Shown here: piece by piece, positions 35,409-43,962 of the stretch
How the letters are laid out: each line of letters begins with the position of its first letter
Numbering within the stretch: the stretch's first letter is position 1
Source of the DNA: CAWAMD01 sp963783045
GTDB lineage: Bacteria > Actinomycetota > Nitriliruptoria > Nitriliruptorales > Nitriliruptoraceae
Direction of reading: 5' to 3'
Length of the DNA stretch: 64,000 nucleotides
Assembly: GCA_963783045.1 (NCBI GenBank)
Contig: CAWAMD010000005.1
Span: forward strand, 1,054,001-1,118,000
The notes under the pieces: model-generated
Database searches by the model: none
Told to the model about the DNA's origin: nothing
The model's input: the letters and a program-made list of their open reading frames with translations, nothing else
Position numbers and translations under genes: made by a program

Positions 35409-35424
35409 ACGTTAGACTGAAGAT
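35409..35424. promoter_or_regulatory. ACGT-type shared operator (site i)
   Basis: ACGT-TAG-ACTG followed by AAGAT between the divergent enoyl-CoA hydratase and SnoaL-like genes. The first box is exact. Confidence 0.5.
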
Positions 35425-35459
35425 AGAGAGGGTGCCGAGCGTCGGCAGGAAGGATCCTC

Positions 35460-36023
35460 ATGACCGCCTCCCATGACGACCGCGCCGATCGGATCACGCG
35501 TCCGGCACCCGGGGACCGGACGGTGCCCGAGGAAGCCGATCGGATCGTCTCACCCGCCCCCGGCAACGTCCGCCACTCCCCCACGGAGCCGACGGTGGCA
35601 GTCACGGACCGGCATGCCATCGTGGACGCGCTGACGCGCTACGCGACAGCGCTCGACTCGCGGGACTGGCCGCTCCTCCGTCGGGTCTTCACGCCCGACG
35701 CCACCGCCGACTACGGCGGGTATGGCGGCAGCATCCAGGGGCATGCGGCCATCGAGGACGCCGTCCGCGCGGCGCTCGAGCACCTCGACGCGAGCCAGCA
35801 CGTGGTCACGAACCACGTTGTGGAGGTGACGGGCGACACCGCCACGAGCACGTGCTACCTCGTCGCGACGCACTACCGGCGCGGCGTCGAGGGCGGCGGC
35901 ACCTACACGGTGGGCGGGACCTACCACGACACGCTGGCGCGGATGGACGACGGCTGGCGCATCACCGCACGTCGCCTCGAGGTCACCTGGACCGACGGAA
36001 ACCGGGCGATCTTCCGACCCTGA
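35460..36023 (+). CDS. SnoaL/NTF2-like protein
   Basis: 187-aa protein. Residues from about 46 (VTDRHAIVDALTRYATALDSRDWPLLRRVFTPDATADYGG) form a single SnoaL-like domain related to the ring-hydroxylating-dioxygenase beta-subunit/ketosteroid isomerase fold. The first 45 residues hold a short repeat (RADRITRPAPGD and EADRIVSPAPGN) and may be untranslated if a GTG at 35595 is the true start. An operator lies 35-51 bp upstream of the ATG. Function unknown. Confidence 0.75.
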   Translation: MTASHDDRADRITRPAPGDRTVPEEADRIVSPAPGNVRHSPTEPTVAVTDRHAIVDALTRYATALDSRDWPLLRRVFTPDATADYGGYGGSIQGHAAIEDAVRAALEHLDASQHVVTNHVVEVTGDTATSTCYLVATHYRRGVEGGGTYTVGGTYHDTLARMDDGWRITARRLEVTWTDGNRAIFRP

Positions 36024-36226
36024 GCCGCGTCCGGGTCGACCTGCATCCCCGGCATGACCGAGGGCACGGCCGGCAGCCGCGCCGTGAGCACCAGCATCCC
36101 GCGTCGTCCTCCCGCCACCCCTCCTCCTTCGCGACATACGACCCCGCCCCAGGCAACGACAACGACAACACCCGGACCGTAAACGCCGCCTGTCACAGAG
36201 CGGCAGTCCGGTGAAGCCTGCCGGCC

Positions 36227-37081
36227 CTACCGCGTGACAGGCGCCTGGGACACCGCGTCGAGCAGGTCGGTGTCCTCGCGGACCCAAGCGAGGACCGCCT
36301 CGACGAAGCCGGCGCGGTCATGGACGTAGTAGTGGTCGTCGGCGAGCACCTGGAGCGGCGTACCGGCGGCGGCCGCGACGCGCTCCGCGTAGTCCCGGTA
36401 GATCGTGGGCTCCCGGCGGCCAACGGCGACCCGCACCGGCACGTCGATCCGTCCCACCAGGTCCTCGCTGTTCGCAGGCGAGTTCGGACCCCACGTCTCG
36501 AGCACCGTCTCGGCGTCGGCCACCATCGGCACCGGCGCGACCGAGCTCAGCACCATCAGCCGGTGTGGCTCCCCGGCAGCGACGGCGGCCGCGGCGCGAG
36601 CGATGTGGTGGGCAAGGCTGCCCTCGACGAACCAGCGGTCCGTTCCCTCCAGGCGTGGGCCAGGGCTCGGCAGGAACAGTCCCGCGAGCCCGTCTGTCTC
36701 GCCGTGCAGCGCCCAGTAGGCGGCGACGTGCGCCCCGTAGCTGTGTGCGACGACGACGAAACGGTCCACGCCGCGCTCGCGCAGCACAGCGGCCGCGGCG
36801 TCCAGGTCATACACACACTCGGTGAAGCGATGGCGGACGAAGCCGGTGAACGGCTCCCCGTCACCGAGGGTGCCGAGGTCGTGCGCCCGGCTGTTCATCG
36901 ACAGGACGGTCAGCCCATGCCGCGGCCCCGCCTCGAGCAGGTCCGCGCCCGGCGTGACGTAGAAGTTACCCCAGGCACCGTGCACGACCAGCACGCCGAC
37001 GTGGCTGCCCGCGGCCGGCGCGAAGGCACCGTGGAGCAGCACATCGTCACGGGTTCGCGTCGTCAGCAGCTCGACCTGCAT
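36227..37081 (-). CDS. Alpha/beta-hydrolase
   Basis: 284-aa hydrolase. The oxyanion strand is VLVVHGAWGNFY, the nucleophile elbow VVVAHSYGAHVAAYW (A-H-S-Y-G), the acid region VPVRVAVGRREPTIY and the histidine region LADDHYYVHDRAGF. A UPF0227/DUF1749-like esterase is plausible, with the substrate unknown. The ATG at 37081 begins QVELLTTRTRDDVLLHG. It lies 32 bp after an acyl-CoA dehydrogenase gene. The 203 bp between the SnoaL stop and this stop show no gene. Confidence 0.8.
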   Translation of the reverse strand: MQVELLTTRTRDDVLLHGAFAPAAGSHVGVLVVHGAWGNFYVTPGADLLEAGPRHGLTVLSMNSRAHDLGTLGDGEPFTGFVRHRFTECVYDLDAAAAVLRERGVDRFVVVAHSYGAHVAAYWALHGETDGLAGLFLPSPGPRLEGTDRWFVEGSLAHHIARAAAAVAAGEPHRLMVLSSVAPVPMVADAETVLETWGPNSPANSEDLVGRIDVPVRVAVGRREPTIYRDYAERVAAAAGTPLQVLADDHYYVHDRAGFVEAVLAWVREDTDLLDAVSQAPVTR

Positions 37082-37113
37082 GGCACCGCACCTCCGCCCA
37101 TCGGACTCGTCGC

Positions 37114-38265
37114 TCAGACCCCATCGCGCAGGTGCTTGACGATGATGTTGCGCTGGATCTGGTTCGTGCCGCCAGCGATCTCGTTCAGCTTCGTCTCGCG
37201 CCAGTAGCGCTCCATGCCGTATTCGACCATGTACGAGTACCCGCCCAGCACCTGCATGCCCCGGGCCGCACAGCGGGTGCCGGCCTCGGACCCGACGACC
37301 TTGGCCATGGAGGCATCCTTGGAGCACGGGAGCCCGTGCTCGAGCTTCCACGCAGCCCTCCAGGTGATCAGCCGCGCCGTCTCAACGTCCATGGCCATGT
37401 CGGCGAGCATGTGGCCCACCGCCTGGTGCTCGATGATGGGCACGCCGAACTGCTCGCGCTCCTGGGCGTACCGGGTCGCCGCGTCGAGCGCTCCCTGCCC
37501 GATCCCGCAGCCCTGGGCACCCACGTAGATGCGCTCCGCGTCGAGCAGGCTGAAGATGATGCGGATCCCGCCGTTCAGCTCACCCACCAGGTTCCCGGCC
37601 GGCACATGCACGTCGTCGAGGAACACCTCGCACGTATGGGTGCCCTGCCCCGCGAGCTTCGGCAGCGGCCGGACAGTGACCCCTTCCGCCTCGCGCGGCA
37701 CGAGCAGGACCGACAGGCCCTTGTGTGCGGGCGCGTCGGGGTCCGTGCGCACGAACGTGAAGATGTAGTCCGCCGTGTCCGCACCGGTCGTGAAGATCTT
37801 CTGCCCACGGATGACGAAGTCGTCGCCCTCCCGCCAGGCACGCGTGCTCAGATGTGCAAGGTCCGATCCGGCATCGGGTTCCGAGAGGCCCATGGCCAGC
37901 CTCATGCGGCCCGCTGCGATCTCCGGGAGCAACTGCCGCTTCTGCTCCTCGGTTCCGAACCGGGTGATCCCACGGGCGCAGAAGGTCGCCGTGGGCACGT
38001 AGGCGTACCCGATCGTCGCGCCCGCGCGTGCGATCTCCTCCACGATGATGCAGAGCGAGATCTCGTCGGCGGCGCTGCCGCCGTACTCCTCGGGGATCGC
38101 CACCCCGCAGAGGCCGAGCTCCGCCATCTTGGCGTAGATCTCGGCCGGGAACCGCTCCTCGCGGTCGTGTCGCGCGATGACATCCGTCGGCGCCTCGCGC
38201 TCGAAGAAGGCCCGCAGCGTCTTGCGAAGCTCCTCCTGCTCCTCCGTCAGCGTGAAGTCCATCAT
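37114..38265 (-). CDS. Acyl-CoA dehydrogenase lacking the usual C-terminal catalytic Glu
   Basis: 383 aa. LAMGLSEPDAGSDLAHLSTRA, KIFTTGADTADYIFTFVRTD, RYAQEREQFGVPIIEHQAVGHMLADMAMDVETARLITW and QVLGGYSYMVEYGMERYWRETKL are typical. Where most members read EGT the sequence is EIAGGTNQIQRNIIV. Isovaleryl- and long-chain acyl-CoA dehydrogenases also have a non-acidic residue here and use a Glu elsewhere, so activity is still likely. The ATG is 16 bp after the LLM gene stop in the same leftward operon. Confidence 0.9.
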   Translation of the reverse strand: MMDFTLTEEQEELRKTLRAFFEREAPTDVIARHDREERFPAEIYAKMAELGLCGVAIPEEYGGSAADEISLCIIVEEIARAGATIGYAYVPTATFCARGITRFGTEEQKRQLLPEIAAGRMRLAMGLSEPDAGSDLAHLSTRAWREGDDFVIRGQKIFTTGADTADYIFTFVRTDPDAPAHKGLSVLLVPREAEGVTVRPLPKLAGQGTHTCEVFLDDVHVPAGNLVGELNGGIRIIFSLLDAERIYVGAQGCGIGQGALDAATRYAQEREQFGVPIIEHQAVGHMLADMAMDVETARLITWRAAWKLEHGLPCSKDASMAKVVGSEAGTRCAARGMQVLGGYSYMVEYGMERYWRETKLNEIAGGTNQIQRNIIVKHLRDGV

Positions 38266-38281
38266 TGCCCTGCCTCTCCGG

Positions 38282-39352
38282 TCAGTCCTGCTGCCGCAGC
38301 CGCTGTGCGATCGCCACGCAGCCGGCCACGCTCACCCGCGCTGCCTCGAGGTCGACCAGCGGAACGGGATCCCACAGCACGAGGTGATCAACGTCCCCGT
38401 AGGCCTCGATCGCGGCCACGATGTCGTCCACCGAGCCGTGCAGCATCTGACCGGCCGTCACCTCCACCGGCACCTTTCGCGCCGCGGCCAGCTGCTGCTC
38501 CCCCATCGCGGAGGCGACCATGTGCGTCAGCCCACCGCCCCCCAGGGGGTGCTCCGCCCCGACCTCGTGGAACCGCTCGGGGGGCAGGAGCAGCGAGTAC
38601 GCCTTCAGGATCGGGTGGTCGAGCAGCTCGCGGGCACGCTCGTCGTCCTCGGCCACCACCACCTGGACGGAGAGCCCGTAGCGCAGGGCGTCGGGATCGC
38701 GCCCCGCGTCGACGGCCGCCTTCTCGATCGCGTCACGACCGGCATGCCAGGCATCGACGGTCAGGAAGTTCGGGATCCAGCCGTCGCCGTATCGCCCCGT
38801 CGTCGCGTAGCCGCGGGGGCCGTGCGCAGCGATCCACAGCTGCGGCCCCGCCGAGCCCTCCGCCGGCCGCAGTCCCATCGCGGCCCCGTCTTCGTCGGGA
38901 GTCGGGTCGTCGAGGAGGCGCCGGATCTGGTGGGCGGCCTCCTCCAGACGCCCGGCAGGTGACCGGACGTGGGTGCCGTAAGGCTCGTAGTTGGCGGCCT
39001 CGCCCGATCCCAAACCGAGGACGACGCGGCCGGGTGCCAGGTGGTCGAGCGACAGCGCGGTCTGCAGCAGCGTCGCCGGCATGCGTCGGATCGGATCGGT
39101 GACGCACACCCCGATCAGCGCGCCCGCTGCCGGTTCTGCGCAGGCGGCCATACAGGTGAAGGGATCGGCGTACACGTTCGGGTCGGGCTGCAGCGCAGCG
39201 ATGGCGCCGGTCGCCCACAGCTCGGACGAGTGGAAGGCTACGAGGTGGTCGGGCCACCAGAAGGACGACATCCCGGCTTCCGCGAGACGATGGACGCGCC
39301 GACGCATGGCCGCGAAGGGCGGGACGGCCCCCATCGCGATCCCTACATCCAC
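38282..39352 (-). CDS. LLM-class (luciferase-like) flavin/F420-dependent oxidoreductase
   Basis: 356-aa TIM-barrel protein. FWWPDHLVAFHSSELW, ALIGVCVTDPIRRMPATLLQTALSLDHLAPGRVVLGLGSGEAANYEPYG and LWIAAHGPRGYATTGRYGDGWIP match F420-dependent LLM proteins of the methylene-tetrahydromethanopterin-reductase type. It is a clear paralogue of the gene at 48548, sharing PxRRxPAxLxQTALSLxHLAxGRxxLGxGxGEA. It heads a leftward operon with the acyl-CoA dehydrogenase and alpha/beta-hydrolase, opposite the ligase at 39433. Confidence 0.87.
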   Translation of the reverse strand: MDVGIAMGAVPPFAAMRRRVHRLAEAGMSSFWWPDHLVAFHSSELWATGAIAALQPDPNVYADPFTCMAACAEPAAGALIGVCVTDPIRRMPATLLQTALSLDHLAPGRVVLGLGSGEAANYEPYGTHVRSPAGRLEEAAHQIRRLLDDPTPDEDGAAMGLRPAEGSAGPQLWIAAHGPRGYATTGRYGDGWIPNFLTVDAWHAGRDAIEKAAVDAGRDPDALRYGLSVQVVVAEDDERARELLDHPILKAYSLLLPPERFHEVGAEHPLGGGGLTHMVASAMGEQQLAAARKVPVEVTAGQMLHGSVDDIVAAIEAYGDVDHLVLWDPVPLVDLEAARVSVAGCVAIAQRLRQQD

Positions 39353-39388
39353 GTCCGACTCCGCTTCGACGGACTCGCCATATATTTA

Positions 39389-39410
39389 ACGTTACCATGC
39401 ACATGTAAGC
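39389..39410. promoter_or_regulatory. ACGT-type shared operator variant (site j)
   Basis: ACGT-TAC-CATG, then CACATGTAAGC, between the divergent LLM and ligase genes. It is nearly the same as site k, including the downstream TGTAAGC, so the two form a subclass. Confidence 0.55.
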
Positions 39411-39432
39411 ACAGCGCAGCGGGAGGCGCGAC

Positions 39433-40980
39433 ATGGGAGCCAGCATGCTCGTCGGGGACATCGCCGGCCGGGGGGCGCGGATGTGGGGCGGCCGAACCGC
39501 CTTCGTGTGGAGCGATCGGCAGCGGACCTACGACGAACTCGCCCGACGGGTCGACGCGTTCACGCACGTCCTCGCTCTTGCCGGGGTGGGCCACGACAGC
39601 CGCGTGGCCGTCCTGTCGCTCAACGACCCCACCGTCGTCGAGTTCGACCTGGCTGCCTCGCTCCTGGGCGCGGTCCTGGTCCCTCTCAACGTCCGCCTCG
39701 CGCCGGAGGAGCTGCGCTTCCAGCTCGATGACGCCGGGGTCACGCACGCGCTCGTCCATCCCGCGCTGCAGTCGTCGGCCGACGCCTCGGGCCTGACCGA
39801 CCGCACCGTGTGGTGGATCGGGCCTGACCTCGATGCCGCACTCGACGCCGCGCCTGACGGACGGGCCGCCGCACCACGTCCGACACCCGACGACGCCTGC
39901 ATCCACCTCTACACGTCCGGCACCACTGGCCGACCCAAGGGATGCCTGCTCTCGCACGCCGCCTGGCTCGCTTCGAACGCCAACCTGGCCCACGGCATGT
40001 CGATGAGCGGCGACGACGTGCTGCTGGCCGTCTACCCGTTCTTCCACGTGGCCGGCTTCGGCCTCGCTCTCACCACGCTGACGCTCGGCGGCACGGTGGT
40101 CGTCAACGAGAGCGTGACACCGGACGAGATCTGGCGGCTCGTCGACGAGCACCGCGTCACCCTGACCGGCCTGCCGGCGATGCGCATGATGCTCGCGGCG
40201 GCGCCCGCCGGCGCCGGCACCAGCCTGCGCGGCATCATCGGTGGCGCGAACATGGAGAGCGCCGAGACGCAGACGACGCTGCAGCGGATGCTGCCGGCCA
40301 GCCACTTCTACGGTGTGTACGGCTCGACAGAGGCGGGCAACTTCGTCTCGCTGACGAGCGCCGCCGAAGAGCGCGAGCGTCCCGGCACGATCGGCCGGCC
40401 GCTGCTCGGCTTCGAGGCGGCGATCCTCGGTCTCGACCTCGAGCCGCTCCCGCCAGGAGAGGTCGGCGAGCTCGCGCTGCGGGGCCCGAGCATCATGAGC
40501 GGCTACTGGCACCAGGAGGACGCCACCGCCGATGCCTTGCGCGGTGGGTGGTTGCGCAACGGCGACCTGATGACGATGGACGCCGACGGCTACCTGTTCT
40601 TCGTGGACCGTTCGAAGGACATGGTGAAGACCGGCGGCGAGAACGTCTACTCGATCGAGGTGGAGACGGCCCTGCTCCGCCATCCAGCCATCGCGGACGT
40701 GGCCGTCATCGGCGTACCCGACGACCGCTGGGGCGAGGCCGTGAAGGCCGTGATCGTGCCAGCAGGAGACGAGCCACCGACCGTCGAGGATCTCGACGCC
40801 TTCTGCCTCGAGCACATGGGACGGTTCAAGCGGCCGCGGTGGTACGAGTTCGTCCCGGAGATCCCACGGTCGGCGGTGAACAAGATCCTCAAGCGCCAGC
40901 TGCGGGCCGACCACGACCCGGTCCGTGCCGTCCGTCTGCCGGACCGGGCCGATACCCGATCGGCGGAGCCCGCTCCCTAA
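39433..40980 (+). CDS. AMP-dependent acyl-CoA ligase
   Basis: 515-aa acyl-CoA synthetase. HLYTSGTTGRPKGCLLSH is the ATP motif, FYGVYGSTEAGNFVSLTS the A5 motif, LRNGDLMTMDADGYLFFVDRSKDMVKTGGENVYSIEVE the hinge and IPRSAVNKILKRQLR the lysine region, where the usual GK is NK. GGGAGG lies 6 bases before the ATG. The gene ends directly against the stop of the convergent crotonase (40980/40981). Confidence 0.9.
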   Translation: MGASMLVGDIAGRGARMWGGRTAFVWSDRQRTYDELARRVDAFTHVLALAGVGHDSRVAVLSLNDPTVVEFDLAASLLGAVLVPLNVRLAPEELRFQLDDAGVTHALVHPALQSSADASGLTDRTVWWIGPDLDAALDAAPDGRAAAPRPTPDDACIHLYTSGTTGRPKGCLLSHAAWLASNANLAHGMSMSGDDVLLAVYPFFHVAGFGLALTTLTLGGTVVVNESVTPDEIWRLVDEHRVTLTGLPAMRMMLAAAPAGAGTSLRGIIGGANMESAETQTTLQRMLPASHFYGVYGSTEAGNFVSLTSAAEERERPGTIGRPLLGFEAAILGLDLEPLPPGEVGELALRGPSIMSGYWHQEDATADALRGGWLRNGDLMTMDADGYLFFVDRSKDMVKTGGENVYSIEVETALLRHPAIADVAVIGVPDDRWGEAVKAVIVPAGDEPPTVEDLDAFCLEHMGRFKRPRWYEFVPEIPRSAVNKILKRQLRADHDPVRAVRLPDRADTRSAEPAP

Positions 40981-41769
40981 CTAAGCCTGACCGGCGGGGC
41001 GCTGGCCCTGGATCCGGGAGCGCCACGCGCTGAACCGCTCCGGGAACTCCGAGCCGTGGAGCGCGACGGCCTGTGCGCGGGGCTCCTGCTCGAGGATCTC
41101 CGCCTCGATGTCGAGCTCCATGGCGCGGTAGACATTCCGCCGCGTCATCGCCACGGCGCGCGGCGGCTGACCGGCCACGACGGCGGCCAGGTCCAGCGCA
41201 TCGCCGACAACGTCGTCGGACACGCCTGACACGATCCCGAGCTGTCGCGCCTCCTCCGCGTCGACCAGCCGGCCCGTCAGCAGCACGTCCAGCGCGGTCG
41301 CCGTGCCGACGACCCGTGGGAGGAAGTACGAGACGCCGTAGTCCGGCACCAGCCCCATCCCGACGAACGGAGCACCGAAGCGCGCCGTCGGAGCGGCCAA
41401 CCGCAGGTCACACGCCAACGCGAGCCCGAACCCCGCCCCCACCGCCGGACCGTTCACGGCCGCGATGGTCGGCGTCGCCAGCCGTCGGATGGCCACAGGC
41501 GTTCGGTGGGTGCCGCGAACGAACGCCTCCGCCTCCAGCGATGTGGGCTGGGCGAACCCGGAGGAGGCCAGGTCGGCACCGGACGAGAAGCCACGGCCGG
41601 CACCGGTGACCACGATCGCGCGCACGTCGGCGTCCTCGTCAAGCGCGACGAACGCGTCGTGGAGGCCGTGCGTCAGCAGCGCGTCGTCGAGAGCGTTCAG
41701 CTGTGCCGGCCGATCGACGACCACCAGCGCCACGCCCCCGCGCGGACGCTCCACCCGTAACCCATCCAT
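40981..41769 (-). CDS. Enoyl-CoA isomerase-type crotonase (PaaG-like active site)
   Basis: 262-aa crotonase. GRGFSSGADLASSG and NGPAVGAGFGLALACDLRLA build the oxyanion hole. The active-site loop FGAPFVGMGLVPDYGVSYFLPRVVG lacks the hydratase Glu but has the Asp (VPDYG) of PaaG/enoyl-CoA isomerase-type enzymes. A double-bond or epoxide isomerisation is therefore more likely than hydration. The ATG at 41769 has AGGAGCAGAGAG before it. The truncated protein at 62495 is a close paralogue. Divergent from the ligase at 41878. Confidence 0.87.
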   Translation of the reverse strand: MDGLRVERPRGGVALVVVDRPAQLNALDDALLTHGLHDAFVALDEDADVRAIVVTGAGRGFSSGADLASSGFAQPTSLEAEAFVRGTHRTPVAIRRLATPTIAAVNGPAVGAGFGLALACDLRLAAPTARFGAPFVGMGLVPDYGVSYFLPRVVGTATALDVLLTGRLVDAEEARQLGIVSGVSDDVVGDALDLAAVVAGQPPRAVAMTRRNVYRAMELDIEAEILEQEPRAQAVALHGSEFPERFSAWRSRIQGQRPAGQA

Positions 41770-41802
41770 CTCTCTGCTCCTGCGACCACTGATCGGCATC
41801 TC

Positions 41803-41825
41803 ACGTTATCATGCTGATTGTAAGC
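41803..41825. promoter_or_regulatory. ACGT-type shared operator variant (site k)
   Basis: ACGT-TAT-CATG followed by CTGATTGTAAGC between the divergent crotonase and ligase genes. Paired with site j by sequence. Confidence 0.55.
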
Positions 41826-41877
41826 ATCGGCGTCGTGCGGGCGCGCATCCGGGAAGGCCACGGCGGGAGGCAGGAAG

Positions 41878-43410
41878 ATGGTCCGACGCTACATCGACAT
41901 GGTCGCCGAGGCGGCGCGGCGCACCCCGGACCGGGATGCGGTCGTCGACGGCGACCGCCGTCTGACCTTCGCCGAGCTGGACGAGCGGGTCGGCCGGCTC
42001 GGAGCGACGCTGCGGGCACGCGGGCTGCCGGTCGGCGCCCGCGTCGCGTTGCTGGCGGCCAACGAACTCGAGTACATCGAGGTCCAGGGCGCCTGTGCGC
42101 GCTCCGGCTTCACGCTCGTGCCGCTGAACACACGGCTGGCCGTCCCCGAGCTCGAGTACATCCTGAGCGACAGCACACCCACCGTCCTCATCGCCGGTCG
42201 CGCCGAGCACGACCGTGCCGCCATGCTCGCCAAGAAGCTCGAGATCCCCCACGTCCTCGGGCTCGGCATGCCTTCGGAGCTGCCCGCCTACGACGGGGCG
42301 ATCGCGGCGACTCTGCCGGACCCCACGGCCGACCCCGACGACCCGGACCTCACGACGACCATCCTCTACACGAGCGGGACGACCGGGCGCCCCAAGGGCG
42401 CGATGATCGACCGCGCCGGGTTCATGGCCCGCGTGTTCGTCAACGCGCTCGAGCTCGAGGCCGGGCCGGACGACGTCTTCCAGCAGAGCCTGCCGATGTT
42501 CCACATCGCGGCGTTCCTCGCCTACGCCTTCCTCTACCGTGGCGGGTCCGTCGTGATGCTGCCTGCCTTCGACCCCGCGTCCTGCCTCCAGCTGATGGGC
42601 CGGGAGCACGCCACGTCCACCGTCCTGGTCCCCACCATGATCGGGATGCTGCTCGACCACCCCGCCATCGCGTCCTTCGATCCGTCGCATCTGCGGCTGA
42701 TCATCTACGGGGGCGCCAGCATCGACCCGCCCATGCTGCGCCGCGCGCTGACGACCTTCCGGTGCGGCTTCCACCAGCAGTACGGAATGACCGAGACGGG
42801 TGCGCAGAGCATCCTGCGTCCTGAAGACCACGACCCGGACGACGACCAGGCGCTCGCCTCCGGAGGCACCGACGCCATCAGCTTCGAGATCCGGATCGTC
42901 GACCCTGACGACCGTCCGGTCCCGTCGGGCGAGCGGGGCGAGATCGTCTGCACGGGACCGGCCGTCATGTCCGGCTACTGGAACCTGCCCGAGGAGACCG
43001 CGGCGACCCTGCGCAACGGCTGGATGCACACCGGGGACGTGGGCTACCGGGACGAGCACGGGTACCTGCACGTCGTCGACCGGCGCAAGGACATGATCGT
43101 CTCCGGGGGCGAGAACGTGTACCCGCGCGAGGTCGAGGCGGCCCTCGCCGATGTGGAAGAGCTGCGCGAGATCGCGGTCATCGGCCTGCCCGACCCGCGG
43201 TGGGGCGAGCAGGTGACCGCACTCATCCCCACCGACGCCCCGCCGGAAGAGGAGCTGACCGCGCTGCTGCGCGAGCGCATCGCCGGATACAAGATCCCCC
43301 GCCGTTGGATCCGGGTCGACGAGCTACCCCGCAACGTGACCGGCAAGGTCCTCAAGGGGGAGCTGCGCCGACGGTTCGCCGGAAGCACGGCCGTGAGCGG
43401 AGAGGTATGA
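41878..43410 (+). CDS. AMP-dependent acyl-CoA ligase
   Basis: 510-aa acyl-CoA synthetase with ILYTSGTTGRPKGAMIDR, HQQYGMTETGAQSIL, MHTGDVGYRDEHGYLHVVDRRKDMIVSGGENVYPREVE and LPRNVTGKVLKGELR. It is a close paralogue of the ligase at 49611: both share the LPMFHxAA segment and LVPTMI. The stop overlaps the flavin reductase start (ATGA), so activation and a flavin-dependent step are co-expressed. Confidence 0.9.
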   Translation: MVRRYIDMVAEAARRTPDRDAVVDGDRRLTFAELDERVGRLGATLRARGLPVGARVALLAANELEYIEVQGACARSGFTLVPLNTRLAVPELEYILSDSTPTVLIAGRAEHDRAAMLAKKLEIPHVLGLGMPSELPAYDGAIAATLPDPTADPDDPDLTTTILYTSGTTGRPKGAMIDRAGFMARVFVNALELEAGPDDVFQQSLPMFHIAAFLAYAFLYRGGSVVMLPAFDPASCLQLMGREHATSTVLVPTMIGMLLDHPAIASFDPSHLRLIIYGGASIDPPMLRRALTTFRCGFHQQYGMTETGAQSILRPEDHDPDDDQALASGGTDAISFEIRIVDPDDRPVPSGERGEIVCTGPAVMSGYWNLPEETAATLRNGWMHTGDVGYRDEHGYLHVVDRRKDMIVSGGENVYPREVEAALADVEELREIAVIGLPDPRWGEQVTALIPTDAPPEEELTALLRERIAGYKIPRRWIRVDELPRNVTGKVLKGELRRRFAGSTAVSGEV

Positions 43411-43922
43411 GCACCCGAGGGCCGACAGGCGCCAGCGACGTCGCGCATGACGCGGCAGCAGAGCACCGCGAGGCGCTGGCCCTCTTCACAACCGGCGTCA
43501 CGATCGTGACGACGCTCGACCGCCACGGTCGAGCACACGGGCTGACGGTGTCGGCCTTCCTGTCTCTCTCCCTCGAGCCTGCGCTCGTCGCCATCGCCAT
43601 CGATCGTCGCGCTGGATGTCTTTCGCTGATCCGCGACAGCGGGATCTTCGCGGTGAACGTGCTCCGGTCCGGCCAGGAGGGCGTCGCACAGCGCTTCGCC
43701 GCCCGCGGCCGTGACCGGTTCGCGACAATCGCCTGGCGTCCGGAGTGCACCGGCGCCCCGGTGATGCACGACCTGATCGTCAGCGCCGTCGACTGCGAGG
43801 TCGCCAGCCAGCACGCCGGCGGCGACCACGTCATCATCGTCGGCGCTGTACGTCGCACGTGGGCGTACCCGGACCGTGTGCCGCTCGTCCATCAGGCGCG
43901 CCGCTTCCTCACCCTCTGCTGA
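43407..43922 (+). CDS. Flavin reductase-like FMN-binding split-barrel protein
   Basis: 171-aa protein. FTTGVTIVTTLDRHGRAHGLTVSAFLSLSLEPALVAIAIDRRAG and GIFAVNVLRSGQEGVAQRFA are typical of HpaC/flavin-reductase split-barrel enzymes that supply reduced flavin to two-component monooxygenases. The HpaB-like fold at the right edge and the LLM proteins are possible clients. Its ATG overlaps the ligase stop, and an acyl-CoA dehydrogenase gene follows 40 bp later. Confidence 0.87.
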   Translation: MSTRGPTGASDVAHDAAAEHREALALFTTGVTIVTTLDRHGRAHGLTVSAFLSLSLEPALVAIAIDRRAGCLSLIRDSGIFAVNVLRSGQEGVAQRFAARGRDRFATIAWRPECTGAPVMHDLIVSAVDCEVASQHAGGDHVIIVGAVRRTWAYPDRVPLVHQARRFLTLC

Positions 43923-43962
43923 CGCTGCGATCCCGCGACAAACCTGGACGAAAGGAAGCTCC

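Noticed and set aside
35460..35600. Short repeated sequence coding ADRI-PAPG twice, considered as a mobile or regulatory repeat
   Set aside because: Only two imperfect copies exist within the first 45 codons of a possibly non-conserved N-terminus, so it is a minor duplication at most.
36024..36226. Possible small gene or RNA in the 203-bp gap
   Set aside because: No conserved frame, no strong hairpin and no operator are visible; it holds only short GC-poor repeats of the type caacgacaac.
37132..39102. A long plus-strand frame opposite an acyl-CoA dehydrogenase and an LLM protein
   Set aside because: It has the same shadow character, and the minus-strand proteins carry all conserved motifs.
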